Below are positions 1 through 10,030 of a stretch of 64,000 nt of DNA, piece after piece (position 1 is the first letter of the stretch; the number at the start of each line of letters is the position of its first letter). The notes under the pieces are model-generated. The model was not told where the DNA came from, did not search any database, and was given only the letters and a program-made list of their open reading frames with translations. The position numbers and the translations under genes were made by a program. The stretch is from Lachnospiraceae bacterium (GTDB lineage Bacteria > Bacillota > Clostridia > Lachnospirales > Lachnospiraceae). Location: the NCBI GenBank assembly GCA_017387565.1, contig JAFOEY010000006.1:62001-126000 (forward strand). The letters are read 5' to 3'.

Positions 1-1
1 G

Positions 2-1045
2 GATAAGGATTTTATCAATCATGCTCTGAATGCATATTCACCACAACAAGTGATATCTTTTTTCCATTCCATAGGTCTTCGGACGACTGTTTTACGGGAT
101 AGCTATGTTTATCCCGAAACGGAGGCTTCGGCTAGTGTTGTCAGTGTATTATTACGTGAACTACAAAAACTTCATGTTGAAATTTTGACAAACCAGCATG
201 TATCTTCCTTAAGCAAAAAAGATAAACGCATTTGTATTATATCCAATAAACAAACATTTTTTGCAGATTCGGTTATTGTTGCCTGCGGAGGAAAGTCTTA
301 TCCCAAAACAGGTTCTGACGGTTCCGGCTTTGATATATTAAGACATATGCATTTACAGTATGTGGAGCCATATCCGGCTCTGACATCGCTTATATGCAAT
401 CACAAAGGTTGTAAAATTCTATCCGGAATGAGAAATCAGGCTGGTGTTTCAATCCTTGATTCCAAGCACTCTGTGATAGCAGGCGATCAAGGGCAAATTC
501 AATTTACGGATTATGGGATTTCAGGAATTCCGGTTTTCCAGGTTAGCTCCAAAATATATCCATATCTTTTGAAGCATAATCATGCACGCCTTACTGATTT
601 AACAGCAAGGATTGATTTGTTTCCGTATGAGGAAGAAGAAAAACTCTTTTTGCAGTTAGACAGGCAGTTAAACGATTACCATTCCTTTTCATTTGAAGAG
701 GCCCTGAGTGGCTTTCTGCATAAAAAATGGATCCAGTTTTTTTCGAGCCAATATAGCCTTTCAAATAAAACAGGTAAAGAAATCAAGAAATCAACCATAA
801 AACAGTTAGCACATGATATGAAAAACCTTGATTTTCCAATTAAGGAACTGAAGGGCTTTGACTTTTGTCAGGTTACGGGCGGTGGATTAGAGTTATCTGA
901 GCTTAACCATAATTTTGAATTAAAAAGATACCCTTCCGTTTTTGTTACCGGAGAATTATTAAATATAACAGGAGATTGTGGCGGTTACAATCTTCACTGG
1001 GCTTTTTTAAGCGGTATGATTGCCGGAGAAAAAGCCGCAGATTAG
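2..1045 (+). CDS. BaiN/HI0933-like FAD-binding oxidoreductase, 5' truncated
   Basis: The reading frame is open from the window edge (base 2), and the upstream residues fit the family, so the GTG at 50 is internal rather than the start. About 347 residues are visible of a family usually near 400-420; the missing N-terminus would hold the FAD-binding GxGxxG. The C-terminal signature is clear: TGGGL near residue 298 of the visible part, then GELLNITGDCGGYNLHWAF close to the end, which closes the flavin site. Members are flavoproteins variously annotated as aminoacetone oxidase or NAD(P)/FAD-dependent oxidoreductase; the substrate cannot be read from sequence. It is followed after 26 nt by a second flavoprotein gene on the same strand. 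Confidence 0.9.
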   Translation, partial: DKDFINHALNAYSPQQVISFFHSIGLRTTVLRDSYVYPETEASASVVSVLLRELQKLHVEILTNQHVSSLSKKDKRICIISNKQTFFADSVIVACGGKSYPKTGSDGSGFDILRHMHLQYVEPYPALTSLICNHKGCKILSGMRNQAGVSILDSKHSVIAGDQGQIQFTDYGISGIPVFQVSSKIYPYLLKHNHARLTDLTARIDLFPYEEEEKLFLQLDRQLNDYHSFSFEEALSGFLHKKWIQFFSSQYSLSNKTGKEIKKSTIKQLAHDMKNLDFPIKELKGFDFCQVTGGGLELSELNHNFELKRYPSVFVTGELLNITGDCGGYNLHWAFLSGMIAGEKAAD

Positions 1046-1071
1046 CATGATAATAGTAGGATAAATTATTT

Positions 1072-2742
1072 ATGTTTAAATATAATCAGTTAAAATGTAA
1101 GCCCGGATATCAAAAAGAAGATATCATAAAAGCTTTATCTGAAAAATTACATATTCCCGCTCATTCGATTGCGGATGTTAAAATACTGCGTGAATCATTG
1201 GATGCCAGAAAGAAACCGGATTTGTTTTATAGTCTTTGTGTTGCATTTGAATGTTCCTCAGAGGAAGTGTTGTTAAAAAAGATTAAAACTAACCCTGATT
1301 TAACAACATATCAGGAAACACCTTTTCTTTTACCATCGCTTCACGGCTATGTTCCTGCGCTTCGCCCGATTGTTATCGGTGCCGGACCGGCAGGTTTGTT
1401 TTGTGCCTATTATTTGGCAAAAGCCGGCTTAAAGCCTTTGGTTTTTGAACGTGGAAAAGCGGTAGAAGACAGGATGGAGGATGTGAAAACTTTTTGGGAG
1501 ACCGGTATTCTAAATCCTTCCTCTAATGTGCAATTTGGAGAAGGAGGAGCAGGAACTTTTTCCGATGGGAAGCTCAATACGCTAAACAAGGATCCCTTTG
1601 GTTATCAAAAAGAAGTCCTGCGTCTGTTTGTAGCCATGGGAGCAAAAGAAAGTATTCTCTATGAACAGAAACCTCACATCGGAACAGATTGCCTGGTAAA
1701 TATCGTGAAAAATTTGCGTTTGTCCATTGAAAAGATGGGTGGAGAAATTCATTTTTCATCTCAGGTCACGGACTTTGTTTTTAAAGAAAGCAATTCTGAC
1801 AGACAAAATGATACAGACAATATCACAGATCTTGAAACGGATCATGATTTTGAATATCACAGATTTGTGAAAGGCATTATTATAAATAACAAAGATTATT
1901 ATGAGACCAATCAAATTGTCTTAGCAATCGGACATAGTGCAAGAGATACATTTCGGCTTTTATATGAAAAAGAAGTCCCAATGGAGGCCAAATCTTTTGC
2001 AGTAGGCTATCGTGTACAGCATTCGCAGAATATGATTGACGAAGCGCAGTATGGCAAAGAAAATGTCGGTCATTTTCCGGCTGCATCCTATAAATTAACC
2101 GCGCAGGCAACAAACGGCCGAAGCGTTTATAGTTTTTGTATGTGTCCGGGAGGTTACGTTGTAAATGCATCCAGCAAAGAAAAGCATCTGTGTGTGAATG
2201 GAATGAGTTATAGTGACAGAGGAAGTCTCAATGCCAACAGTGCCATTATCGTTTCCGTTACACCAAGTGATTATCCCGGAAATTCACCACTTTCCGGTGT
2301 GGATTTTCAGGAAGAAATTGAAAGACGTGCTTATGCGGTTTGTTCAGGAAAAATCCCGGTTCAAAAGTATTCGGATTATAAGTTAAATCAGATAAGCTTC
2401 TGTTTTGATGACATTCAACCCAAAATAAAGGGGCAATACGCTTTCGGTAATCTCAGGGGAATTTATCAGACAGAAATTGAACAGGCTTTTATGGATGGCA
2501 TGCAATCTTTTGGGCGGAAAATTCATGGATTTGATGCAGACAATGTATTAGTGACCGGTGTGGAACCCCGTACTTCGTCACCGGTACGCATACACAGAGA
2601 TACAAGCTGTCAGTCCACTGACATCAAGGGACTATATCCATGTGGAGAAGGCGCAGGCTATGCGGGCGGAATTACCAGTGCCGCATGTGACGGATTAAAG
2701 ATTGCACAAAAGATCATAACTTCTTTAGGAGGAAAATCATGA
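1072..2742 (+). CDS. COG2509-type FAD-dependent oxidoreductase
   Basis: A 556-residue flavoprotein. An N-terminal domain of about 95 residues precedes the dinucleotide-binding motif GAGPAGLFCAYY near residue 101, with the acidic FAD-ribose residue in FERGKAVEDR. Further family motifs are FGEGGAGTFSDGKLNT (about 150-165) and the C-terminal EGAGYAGGITSAACDG that closes the FAD site. This is the uncharacterised FAD-dependent dehydrogenase family widespread in Clostridia; no substrate is established. The ATG is preceded by AGGATAA. The stop codon overlaps the proB start in ATGA, so the two are translationally coupled. Confidence 0.9.
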   Translation: MFKYNQLKCKPGYQKEDIIKALSEKLHIPAHSIADVKILRESLDARKKPDLFYSLCVAFECSSEEVLLKKIKTNPDLTTYQETPFLLPSLHGYVPALRPIVIGAGPAGLFCAYYLAKAGLKPLVFERGKAVEDRMEDVKTFWETGILNPSSNVQFGEGGAGTFSDGKLNTLNKDPFGYQKEVLRLFVAMGAKESILYEQKPHIGTDCLVNIVKNLRLSIEKMGGEIHFSSQVTDFVFKESNSDRQNDTDNITDLETDHDFEYHRFVKGIIINNKDYYETNQIVLAIGHSARDTFRLLYEKEVPMEAKSFAVGYRVQHSQNMIDEAQYGKENVGHFPAASYKLTAQATNGRSVYSFCMCPGGYVVNASSKEKHLCVNGMSYSDRGSLNANSAIIVSVTPSDYPGNSPLSGVDFQEEIERRAYAVCSGKIPVQKYSDYKLNQISFCFDDIQPKIKGQYAFGNLRGIYQTEIEQAFMDGMQSFGRKIHGFDADNVLVTGVEPRTSSPVRIHRDTSCQSTDIKGLYPCGEGAGYAGGITSAACDGLKIAQKIITSLGGKS

Positions 2743-3587
2743 ATATCAGAGATTGTGTCAAGGACAAGAAGAGAATTGTCATAAAAGTCGGTTCTTCTTC
2801 TTTACAACATAAAGAAACAGGTGGATTAGATTATATTAAACTGGAAGTGCTGGTTCGGGAAATCTGTAATTTAAGAAACATGGGAAAAGAAGTGGTGCTG
2901 GTTTCATCCGGTGCGATTGCAGTCGGAAAAAGAGCCGTTCATCTGGGAAAGGATGACGATCCGATTGCTGTAAAACAGGCTTGTGCCGCAATCGGTCAGG
3001 CACGTTTAATGATGACCTATCAGAAAATATTTTCCGAATACAATCATGTCTGTGCACAGATACTGATGACGAAAAATACCATTGTCGATCCGCTTAACCG
3101 TTTTAATGCCCACAACACCTTTTCAGAACTTTTAAAATTAGGTGTTGTACCGATTGTAAACGAAAATGATACCGTTGCTACCTATGAAATTAAATTTGGT
3201 GATAATGATACGCTTTCGGCAATTGTTGCTGCCTTAATTGATGCAGATTTATTAATTCTGTTATCCGATGTTGACGGCTTATATACCGATGATCCAAACC
3301 GGAATAAGGATGCAAAATTTATCAGTGTTGTGGATGAATTAACCGATGATTTGATGCAGATGGGTAAAAAAAGTACCGGTAGTGATGTCGGAACCGGTGG
3401 AATGAACACCAAATTGCAGGCGGCAAAAATTGCCACAGTTGCAGGCGCGGATATGATTATTGCCAACTCGGATGATATGCGTATTATACACCGGATTATG
3501 GATGGAAGAGAATATGGTACTTTTTTTAAAGCGCATAAAGATGATAACTTCTATCTGGCTGATTATGTAGAAAACATGGGGCATTAA
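2739..3587 (+). CDS. proB: Glutamate 5-kinase, short form without PUA domain
   Basis: Phosphorylates L-glutamate to gamma-glutamyl phosphate, the first step of proline synthesis, in the cytosol. The 282 residues cover only the amino-acid kinase domain: VIKVGSSSL (15-23), SSGAIAVG, NENDTV, FGDNDTLSA, SDVDGLYTDDP and GTGGMNTKLQAA. The C-terminal PUA domain of the approximately 370-residue E. coli enzyme is absent. The gene overlaps the preceding flavoprotein by 4 nt. Its partner proA lies 1 kb downstream, separated by a DUF896 gene and a folate gene, so proBA is interrupted. Confidence 0.96.
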   Translation: MNIRDCVKDKKRIVIKVGSSSLQHKETGGLDYIKLEVLVREICNLRNMGKEVVLVSSGAIAVGKRAVHLGKDDDPIAVKQACAAIGQARLMMTYQKIFSEYNHVCAQILMTKNTIVDPLNRFNAHNTFSELLKLGVVPIVNENDTVATYEIKFGDNDTLSAIVAALIDADLLILLSDVDGLYTDDPNRNKDAKFISVVDELTDDLMQMGKKSTGSDVGTGGMNTKLQAAKIATVAGADMIIANSDDMRIIHRIMDGREYGTFFKAHKDDNFYLADYVENMGH

Positions 3588-3660
3588 AATGTATTCATAA
3601 TAATGTGAAATAAACATCACGAAGTATTCATTTTTGCACTTATTAATATAGTGAATAAGT

Positions 3661-3745
3661 AAAGAAGATAGAATGAAAAAGATACAATAAAGAAGATAAA
3701 ACGAAAAAGATACGATTAAAGAAGATAAAATAAAAAAGATAAAAT
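3661..3745 (+). repeat. Purine-rich tandem repeat, six units of about 14 nt
   Basis: Six consecutive units of 14-15 nt: AAAGAAGATAGAAT, GAAAAAGATACAAT, AAAGAAGATAAAAC, GAAAAAGATACGATT, AAAGAAGATAAAAT, AAAAAAGATAAAAT. Alternate units are most alike, giving a higher-order period of 28-29 nt. One strand is almost entirely purine. It lies in the 188-nt gap between proB and the DUF896 gene and ends about 30 nt before that start codon. No terminator or clear promoter was seen in the gap. Confidence 0.85.
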
Positions 3746-3775
3746 ATAAAACACAAAATATAAAAGGTAATGATA

Positions 3776-4000
3776 ATGGCTGATTTAAAAATTGACAGAA
3801 TTAATGAATTATACCATAAATCCCAAAATGAAGGGCTTACGGAAGAAGAAAAAAAGGAACAGGCAGAGTTAAGACGTAATTATGTAAATGCTGTCAAAGC
3901 AAATTTGCGAGGACAGTTGAACAATATCAATATTCAGGAAAAAGATGGTAGTATCACCAATTTAGGAGAAAAATTTGGACAAAAAAATTCTGAGAAATAA
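3776..4000 (+). CDS. DUF896 (YnzC/UPF0291) family protein
   Basis: A 74-residue cytosolic protein with the family hallmarks: an N-terminal helix with IDRINELYHKS, the acidic TEEEKKEQAELRR segment, and the basic RGQLNNINI that follows. B. subtilis YnzC is a short helical protein of unclear role, SOS-linked in some reports. The ATG at 3776 is preferred over the one at 3770 because AAAAGG at 3762-3767 gives a normal 8-nt spacing only for the former. The 3' end overlaps the next gene by 26 nt. Its start region follows a purine-rich tandem repeat. Confidence 0.88.
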   Translation: MADLKIDRINELYHKSQNEGLTEEEKKEQAELRRNYVNAVKANLRGQLNNINIQEKDGSITNLGEKFGQKNSEK

Positions 4001-4544
4001 AATGTTAAGCTTGCGCAATCAATTATCTGTAAAAGAGTGTGCAAAGAGAAGTGAACAAATTACATATCATCTGCTAAACACAGATTCTTATCAGAGAGCA
4101 GAATATCTTTTGATTTATATGCATTATCAAAAAGAAGTCATGACGGGTCAAATCATTACACATGCATTAAATGCCGGAAAGCATGTATTTGTTCCACGAG
4201 TTAGTGGAAAAGACATGGAATTTTATGAAATCCATTCTTTTGAGGATTGTGAATGTGGTTTTCATGGTATTTTAGAGCCGTCCAAAACCTGTGTCAGCTT
4301 ACCTGAAGTCTTCTGTAACATGCTCTCATCGCCTTCAAGAAAGAATACTCTTATGATTCTTCCCGGGCTGGCATTTGATGCAGCCGGCCACCGATTGGGC
4401 TATGGCGGAGGATATTATGACAGATATTTTTCACAGACAGGTATTGAATGTGCGAAAACCGCGGTTGCATATTCTTTTCAGGTGATTGAACAGGTGCCTC
4501 ATGAACAACATGATATTCTGATTGATGACGTTATTACCGATTAG
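3975..4544 (+). CDS. 5-formyltetrahydrofolate cyclo-ligase
   Basis: ATP-dependent conversion of 5-formyl-THF to 5,10-methenyl-THF in one-carbon metabolism. The 189 residues fit the family. The N-terminus KKILRNKMLSLRNQL carries the basic residues typical of YgfA/FAU1 proteins, and the C-terminal GYGGGYYDRYF forms the nucleotide/folate loop, preceded by LPGLAFD. The start is TTG at 3975, supported by AGGAGA at 3964-3969 inside the DUF896 gene, so translation of the two is probably coupled. An internal ATG at 4002 has no comparable ribosome binding site. Confidence 0.93.
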   Translation: MDKKILRNKMLSLRNQLSVKECAKRSEQITYHLLNTDSYQRAEYLLIYMHYQKEVMTGQIITHALNAGKHVFVPRVSGKDMEFYEIHSFEDCECGFHGILEPSKTCVSLPEVFCNMLSSPSRKNTLMILPGLAFDAAGHRLGYGGGYYDRYFSQTGIECAKTAVAYSFQVIEQVPHEQHDILIDDVITD

Positions 4545-4630
4545 TTTTATAGTCTATTTCATAAATATACCTTTTGACCCCAACATCATATGATTGCGGT
4601 ATAAAAATCTAAGAGGAGAAACAAAGTATT

Positions 4631-5878
4631 ATGACAAATTTAGAAATACTTGGACAAAATGCAGTATCTGCAAAATATAAAATGCAGGTATTAAGTACTG
4701 AAGTAAAAAATAAAAGTTTGACATATATTGCACAATGTTTACGAGAACATTGTGATGATATTCTTAGCGAAAATCAAAAAGATATCAATCAGGCTGTTGC
4801 AAACGGAATGCATCAAGGCCTAATTGACAGATTGAGGCTTAGCAAAGAACGTGTTTATGCAATGGCGGAAGGATTGGAACAGATTGTTTCACTTCCTGAT
4901 CCGATTGGAGAGGTACTTTCTACCAATACGAGACCGAACGGACTGATTGTAAACAAAGTTCGTGTTCCGTTAGGCGTTATCGGTATTATTTATGAATCTC
5001 GTCCCAATGTGACTGCAGATGCATTCGGATTGTGTTTTAAATCCGGAAATGCCGTCATTTTAAAAGGCGGTTCCGATGCCATTCATTCCAACATTGCCAT
5101 TACAACAGTAATCCGAAATGCATTAAAGGATATGAATTGTGATGAAAACGCCATTCAGTTAATTGAAGATACCAACCGTGAAACAACCAAAAAATTTATG
5201 CAGTTAAATCAATATGTGGATGTTTTGATTCCCCGCGGAAGTGCAGGTCTTATTCGCAGTGTTGTACAAAACAGCACCATCCCTGTTATTGAAACGGGAA
5301 GCGGAAACTGTCATATTTATGTCGATAAGGATGCTGATTTTAATAAGGCGATTCCGATTATTATCAATGCTAAAACACAGCGGATTGGTGTATGCAATGC
5401 CTGTGAATCTCTGGTTGTACACAAAGATATCGAAAAAGAGTTTCTTCCGCTTCTGGAAAAAGCCTTAAAACAAAAAGATGTGGAAATTCGTGCGGATGAA
5501 CAGGCCGGTCTGTTTTTTGCGGAATACAAACCTGCTACCACAGAAGATTTTGCAACGGAATATCTGGATTATATTATTTCCGTCAAAACAGTATCCAGCG
5601 TAGAAGAAGCCATTTGTCATATCAATGCCAACAATACAAAACATTCGGAAGCCATTATTACCGAAAATAAAGAAGCTGCTGATAAATTTTTGGCAGGTAT
5701 TGATGCGGCATGTGTATATGTAAATGCATCCACCCGGTTTACAGACGGTTTTGAATTCGGCTTTGGTGCTGAAATTGGTATCAGCACGCAGAAACTGCAT
5801 GCACGTGGTCCGATGGGATTACCGGAACTGACATCCTATCAATACCGCATTTTAGGCGATGGACAGATACGCCCGTAA
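4631..5878 (+). CDS. proA: Gamma-glutamyl phosphate reductase
   Basis: NADPH-dependent reduction of gamma-glutamyl phosphate to glutamate semialdehyde, the second step of proline synthesis, coupled to ProB. The 415-residue length is normal. The catalytic cysteine is Cys255 in RIGVCNACE. Also present are [18 protein letters not shown] (about 116-133), [14 protein letters not shown], and the C-terminal [20 protein letters not shown] ribosome binding site AGGAG lies 12 nt before the ATG. The 3' end overlaps one possible start of miaB. Confidence 0.97.
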   Translation: MTNLEILGQNAVSAKYKMQVLSTEVKNKSLTYIAQCLREHCDDILSENQKDINQAVANGMHQGLIDRLRLSKERVYAMAEGLEQIVSLPDPIGEVLSTNTRPNGLIVNKVRVPLGVIGIIYESRPNVTADAFGLCFKSGNAVILKGGSDAIHSNIAITTVIRNALKDMNCDENAIQLIEDTNRETTKKFMQLNQYVDVLIPRGSAGLIRSVVQNSTIPVIETGSGNCHIYVDKDADFNKAIPIIINAKTQRIGVCNACESLVVHKDIEKEFLPLLEKALKQKDVEIRADEQAGLFFAEYKPATTEDFATEYLDYIISVKTVSSVEEAICHINANNTKHSEAIITENKEAADKFLAGIDAACVYVNASTRFTDGFEFGFGAEIGISTQKLHARGPMGLPELTSYQYRILGDGQIRP

Positions 5879-5903
5879 TTATTTGAAAGGAAAATTGAAA
5901 AGA

Positions 5904-7301
5904 ATGAATGAAGAAGCAACACTTCAATATCAATATATCGAAAAAGCAAAATTAATCATTGCACAAAAAACACAGGAAAAAGGGGCACCTTTAACCTGCT
6001 GTGTTCAAACCTTCGGTTGTCAAATGAATGCCCGTGATTCGGAAAAATTATCCGGTATTTTAAAAGCAGTCGGATTCGTTGAAATAGAAGATGAAAATGC
6101 AGATTTAGTCATTTATAATACCTGTACCGTCAGAGATAACGCTAATCAGCGTGTCTATGGCCGTTTAGGTGTATTAAACGGTTATAAAAAGAAAAACCCC
6201 CTTATGAAAATATGTCTTTGTGGATGTATGATGCAGGAAAATACCGTTTTGGATAAGATCAGGTCAAGTTATCGGTTTGTCGATCTGATTTTCGGAACAC
6301 ACAATATATTTAAATTTGCCGAATTACTGGTTCGTATGTATGAATCAGATGAAATGATTATCGATATCTGGAAAGACACCGACCAGATTGTGGAAGATCT
6401 GCCGGTTGAAAGAAAATTTCATTTTAAATCCGGCATCAATATCATGTTTGGCTGTAACAATTTTTGTTCTTATTGTATTGTTCCTTATGTCAGAGGACGC
6501 GAGAGAAGCCGCAAACCGGAGGAAATCATTTCCGAAATTGAAGGACTCGTAGCAGATGGTGTTGTTGAAATCATGCTTTTGGGTCAAAATGTGAATTCCT
6601 ACGGTAAAAAGCTTGAAAATCCGATTTCATTTGCAGAATTGCTTCGTCGTATTGAGAAAATTGAAGGTCTGAAAAGAATTCGTTTTATGACATCGCACCC
6701 CAAGGATTTATCGGATGAGCTCATTGAAGTGATGAAAAACTCCGAAAAGATTTGCAAACATCTGCATCTGCCTTTACAGGCCGGCTCTAATCGTATTTTA
6801 AAAGCAATGAACCGGTGTTATACCAAAGAACAATTTATTGAACTGGCGTTAAAAATCAGACGCGAAATTCCTGATATTGCCATTACCACAGATATCATTG
6901 TCGGATTCCCGGGTGAAACCCATGAGGATGTTTTAGAAACCATTGATGTAATTAAAACCGTAAAGTTTGATAATGCGTTTACCTTCCAGTACTCAAAACG
7001 AACCGGAACACCGGCTGCAGCCATGGAAAATCAGGTTCCGCAGGAAGAGGTGACTCGTAATTTTGATGAATTGCTTGCTGTTGTACAGCAAACGGCCAGA
7101 GAGCAGGCAACCCGTTATGAGCATCAGACACTTGATGCTTTAGTGGAAGGTATCAACGAGCACGATTCTTCACTTGTAACCGGAAGATTATCCAACAACA
7201 TGATAGTTCATTTTAAGGGCTGTCCGGATTTAATCGGGAAAATAGTTCCGGTTTATTTAAAGGAATGCAAGGGATTTTATTATTTAGGCGAAATGAAATG
7301 A
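5904..7301 (+). CDS. miaB: tRNA-2-methylthio-N6-dimethylallyladenosine synthase
   Basis: Radical-SAM methylthiotransferase that adds the 2-methylthio group to i6A37 of tRNA; miaA, which makes i6A37, lies 4.7 kb downstream. An N-terminal UPF0004 domain binds the auxiliary 4Fe-4S cluster through cysteines in FGCQMN, NTCTVRD and CGCMMQ. The radical-SAM CxxxCxxC is in GCNNFCSYCIVPYVRGRE, with LLGQNVNSYG after it; a TRAM-like domain ends the protein. The ATG at 5904 gives 465 residues. Alternatives in the same frame are a TTG at 5895 and an ATG at 5859 inside proA, so the start is uncertain. Confidence 0.95.
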   Translation: MNEEATLQYQYIEKAKLIIAQKTQEKGAPLTCCVQTFGCQMNARDSEKLSGILKAVGFVEIEDENADLVIYNTCTVRDNANQRVYGRLGVLNGYKKKNPLMKICLCGCMMQENTVLDKIRSSYRFVDLIFGTHNIFKFAELLVRMYESDEMIIDIWKDTDQIVEDLPVERKFHFKSGINIMFGCNNFCSYCIVPYVRGRERSRKPEEIISEIEGLVADGVVEIMLLGQNVNSYGKKLENPISFAELLRRIEKIEGLKRIRFMTSHPKDLSDELIEVMKNSEKICKHLHLPLQAGSNRILKAMNRCYTKEQFIELALKIRREIPDIAITTDIIVGFPGETHEDVLETIDVIKTVKFDNAFTFQYSKRTGTPAAAMENQVPQEEVTRNFDELLAVVQQTAREQATRYEHQTLDALVEGINEHDSSLVTGRLSNNMIVHFKGCPDLIGKIVPVYLKECKGFYYLGEMK

Positions 7302-7354
7302 TGTGAGTGCTAAAAATTAGTACCTTAGTTTAATCAAGAAGAGAGTAAAAAGGC

Positions 7355-10021
7355 ATGCAAGACATAAAAATGGCAGATCTTACGCCAATGATGCAACAAT
7401 ATATGGAGACGAAAAAGCAATACGAAGATTGCATTTTATTTTATCGTCTCGGTGATTTTTATGAAATGTTTTTTGATGATGCATTAAAAGCATCCAAAGC
7501 ATTGGAAATAACCTTAACAGGCAAAAGCTGTGGATTGGAAGAACGGGCACCGATGTGCGGAATACCTTACCATGCAGTTGATGGATATTTGACCAAATTA
7601 GTCAGCAAGGGGTATAAGGTTGCCATCTGTGAACAGGTAGAAGATCCCAAGCTTGCAAAAGGTATTGTAAAACGGGAAGTTGTCAGGATTGTTACACCGG
7701 GTACCAATCTGAATATGCAGTCCCTGGAAGAAACAAAGAATAATTATCTGATGTGCATTGCTTATTCGGATAGTATTGGGGTTTCTGTGATTGATGTTAC
7801 GACCGGAGATTTCTTCGCAACCCAGGTTGATAATTCCAAAAATTTGTTTGACGAAATTATCAAATTTTCTCCTGCCGAAATCATTTGTAATGATGCTTTT
7901 ATGGTAAGCGGTTTTGATTTGGAAGATTTGCGTGCCAGACTGGGAATTACGGTATATCAGCTTGATTCCTGGTATTTTGATGATGAAACCTGTCAAAACC
8001 GGATCAAAAAGCATTTCCATGTTCAGACCATGACCTCTTTAGGGATGGATTCTTTCCCTATGGGTACGATTGCTGCGGGGGCAGTATTAAATTATCTGTA
8101 TGAAACACAAAAAACGACCTTAAGTCATATTACTCATATCAATCCATATATTACCAGCAAATATATGTTGTTGGACAGTTCGACAAGAAGAAATCTGGAG
8201 TTATGTGAAACATTACGTGAAAAACAAAAAAGAGGTTCCCTGTTATGGATTTTAGATAAAACCAAAACCGCTATGGGTGCCCGCACATTAAGAAGTTACA
8301 TAGAACAGCCTTTAATTGATAAAGAGGAGATTACAAAACGTTTAGATGCCGTAGATGCCTTTTGTATGAATGCCATCGGAAGGGAAGAAATCAGAGAATA
8401 CTTAAATCCCATCTATGATCTGGAGCGTTTACTTGGAAAAGTCAGCTATAAATCAGCAAATCCAAGGGATTTAATTGCTTTTTCAAAATCATTGGAAATG
8501 TTACCTTCTATACGTACGGTTTTAGAAGATTTTAAAGATAGCAGTTTATTGCAAAATATCTATGATGATATAGATCCTTTGGAAGATATCTGCGGTCTTA
8601 TTGAACAGGCAATTGAGGAGGAGCCTCCAATCTCCATAAGAGAAGGTGGCATCATTAAAACCGGATTTCATGAAGACGTAGATCATTTCCGCAATGCTAA
8701 AACCGAGGGTAAAAACTGGCTGGCAGAATTGGAATTACAGGAAAAAGAGCGAACCGGAATCAAGAATTTAAAAATCGGATATAATAAAGTGTTCGGTTAT
8801 TATTTTGAAGTAAGCAATTCATACAAAGAGCTGGTTCCGGATGACTGGATTCGAAAACAGACTTTAACCGGTGGCGAGCGTTATATGATGCCGAAATTAA
8901 AAGAACTGGAAGATACCATTTTAAATGCAGAGGACAAGCTTTGCGGTATTGAATACGATTTGTTTTGTGAAATCAGAGAGCATATTGCCGACAACATGGA
9001 CCGGATACAAAAAACAGCAAAAGCCGTTGCTGCACTGGATGTTTTTACATCCTTATCCTTTGTTGCCGAACGTAATCATTATGTGAGACCGAAGTTAAAT
9101 ACCAAGGGAACGATAAAGATTAAAAACGGCAGACATCCGGTTGTGGAAAAGATGATTGAACATGACATGTTTGTATCCAATGATACTTATCTGGATAACA
9201 ATAAAAATCTGATTTCTATCATAACCGGACCGAATATGGCGGGTAAATCCACCTATATGAGACAGACGGCATTAATTGTTTTGATGGCACAGATTGGTAG
9301 CTTTGTCCCGGCCGACCAGGCGGACATTGGTCTTGTAGACCGAATTTTCACTCGTGTCGGAGCCTCAGATGATTTAGCAAGCGGACAGTCCACCTTTATG
9401 GTTGAAATGAATGAAGTGGCTAATATTTTACGTAATGCCACATCGGACAGCCTTTTGATTTTAGATGAAATCGGAAGGGGAACCTCCACATTTGATGGTC
9501 TTGCCATCGCATGGGCGGTTATTGAGCATATCAGCAATAAAAAACTGCTTGGAGCCAAAACCTTATTTGCAACGCATTATCATGAACTGACTGAATTAGA
9601 AGGCAAGATGAACAATGTCAATAATTATTATATTGCCGTCAAAGAACAAGGCGACGATATTGTATTTCTCAGAAAGATCTTAAAAGGCGGCGCCGATAAA
9701 AGTTATGGTATTCAGGTGGCAAAACTGGCAGGTGTCCCGGATATGGTGATTGACCGTGCCAAAATCATTGTAGAGCAGTTGATGGACAATGATATCACCG
9801 AACGTGTCCAAAATATTGCAGTTGATGCAAAAAGTGAGCCCAAAAAGGTAAAACACTATGATCAGGTTGACTTAGATCAAATTTCTCTTTTTGATACTGT
9901 AAAGGATGAAGATATTTTAAAAGAACTGGATGAACTTGATATTTCCAATCTGACACCCCTGGATGCATTAAATACCTTGTATCGATTACAGAATTTACGA
10001 AAAAACCGTTGGCATATGTAA
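7355..10021 (+). CDS. mutS: DNA mismatch repair ATPase MutS
   Basis: Recognises mismatches and small loops and recruits MutL. The 888 residues show the mismatch-reading Phe-x-Glu motif in YRLGDFYEMFFDDA near residue 30-43, the connector, lever and clamp domains, then the C-terminal ATPase with Walker A GPNMAGKST (near residue 626), FMVEMNEVANIL, Walker B LLILDEIGRGTS, and the signature LFATHYHEL. GAGAG lies about 10 nt before the ATG at 7355. It is followed 9 nt later by mutL, the usual pair. Confidence 0.98.
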   Translation: MQDIKMADLTPMMQQYMETKKQYEDCILFYRLGDFYEMFFDDALKASKALEITLTGKSCGLEERAPMCGIPYHAVDGYLTKLVSKGYKVAICEQVEDPKLAKGIVKREVVRIVTPGTNLNMQSLEETKNNYLMCIAYSDSIGVSVIDVTTGDFFATQVDNSKNLFDEIIKFSPAEIICNDAFMVSGFDLEDLRARLGITVYQLDSWYFDDETCQNRIKKHFHVQTMTSLGMDSFPMGTIAAGAVLNYLYETQKTTLSHITHINPYITSKYMLLDSSTRRNLELCETLREKQKRGSLLWILDKTKTAMGARTLRSYIEQPLIDKEEITKRLDAVDAFCMNAIGREEIREYLNPIYDLERLLGKVSYKSANPRDLIAFSKSLEMLPSIRTVLEDFKDSSLLQNIYDDIDPLEDICGLIEQAIEEEPPISIREGGIIKTGFHEDVDHFRNAKTEGKNWLAELELQEKERTGIKNLKIGYNKVFGYYFEVSNSYKELVPDDWIRKQTLTGGERYMMPKLKELEDTILNAEDKLCGIEYDLFCEIREHIADNMDRIQKTAKAVAALDVFTSLSFVAERNHYVRPKLNTKGTIKIKNGRHPVVEKMIEHDMFVSNDTYLDNNKNLISIITGPNMAGKSTYMRQTALIVLMAQIGSFVPADQADIGLVDRIFTRVGASDDLASGQSTFMVEMNEVANILRNATSDSLLILDEIGRGTSTFDGLAIAWAVIEHISNKKLLGAKTLFATHYHELTELEGKMNNVNNYYIAVKEQGDDIVFLRKILKGGADKSYGIQVAKLAGVPDMVIDRAKIIVEQLMDNDITERVQNIAVDAKSEPKKVKHYDQVDLDQISLFDTVKDEDILKELDELDISNLTPLDALNTLYRLQNLRKNRWHM

Positions 10022-10030
10022 GGAGAAAAA

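Noticed and set aside
5204-5800. Several overlapping frames opposite and alongside proA
   Set aside because: They are shadows of a highly conserved gene, without ribosome sites or similarity of their own.
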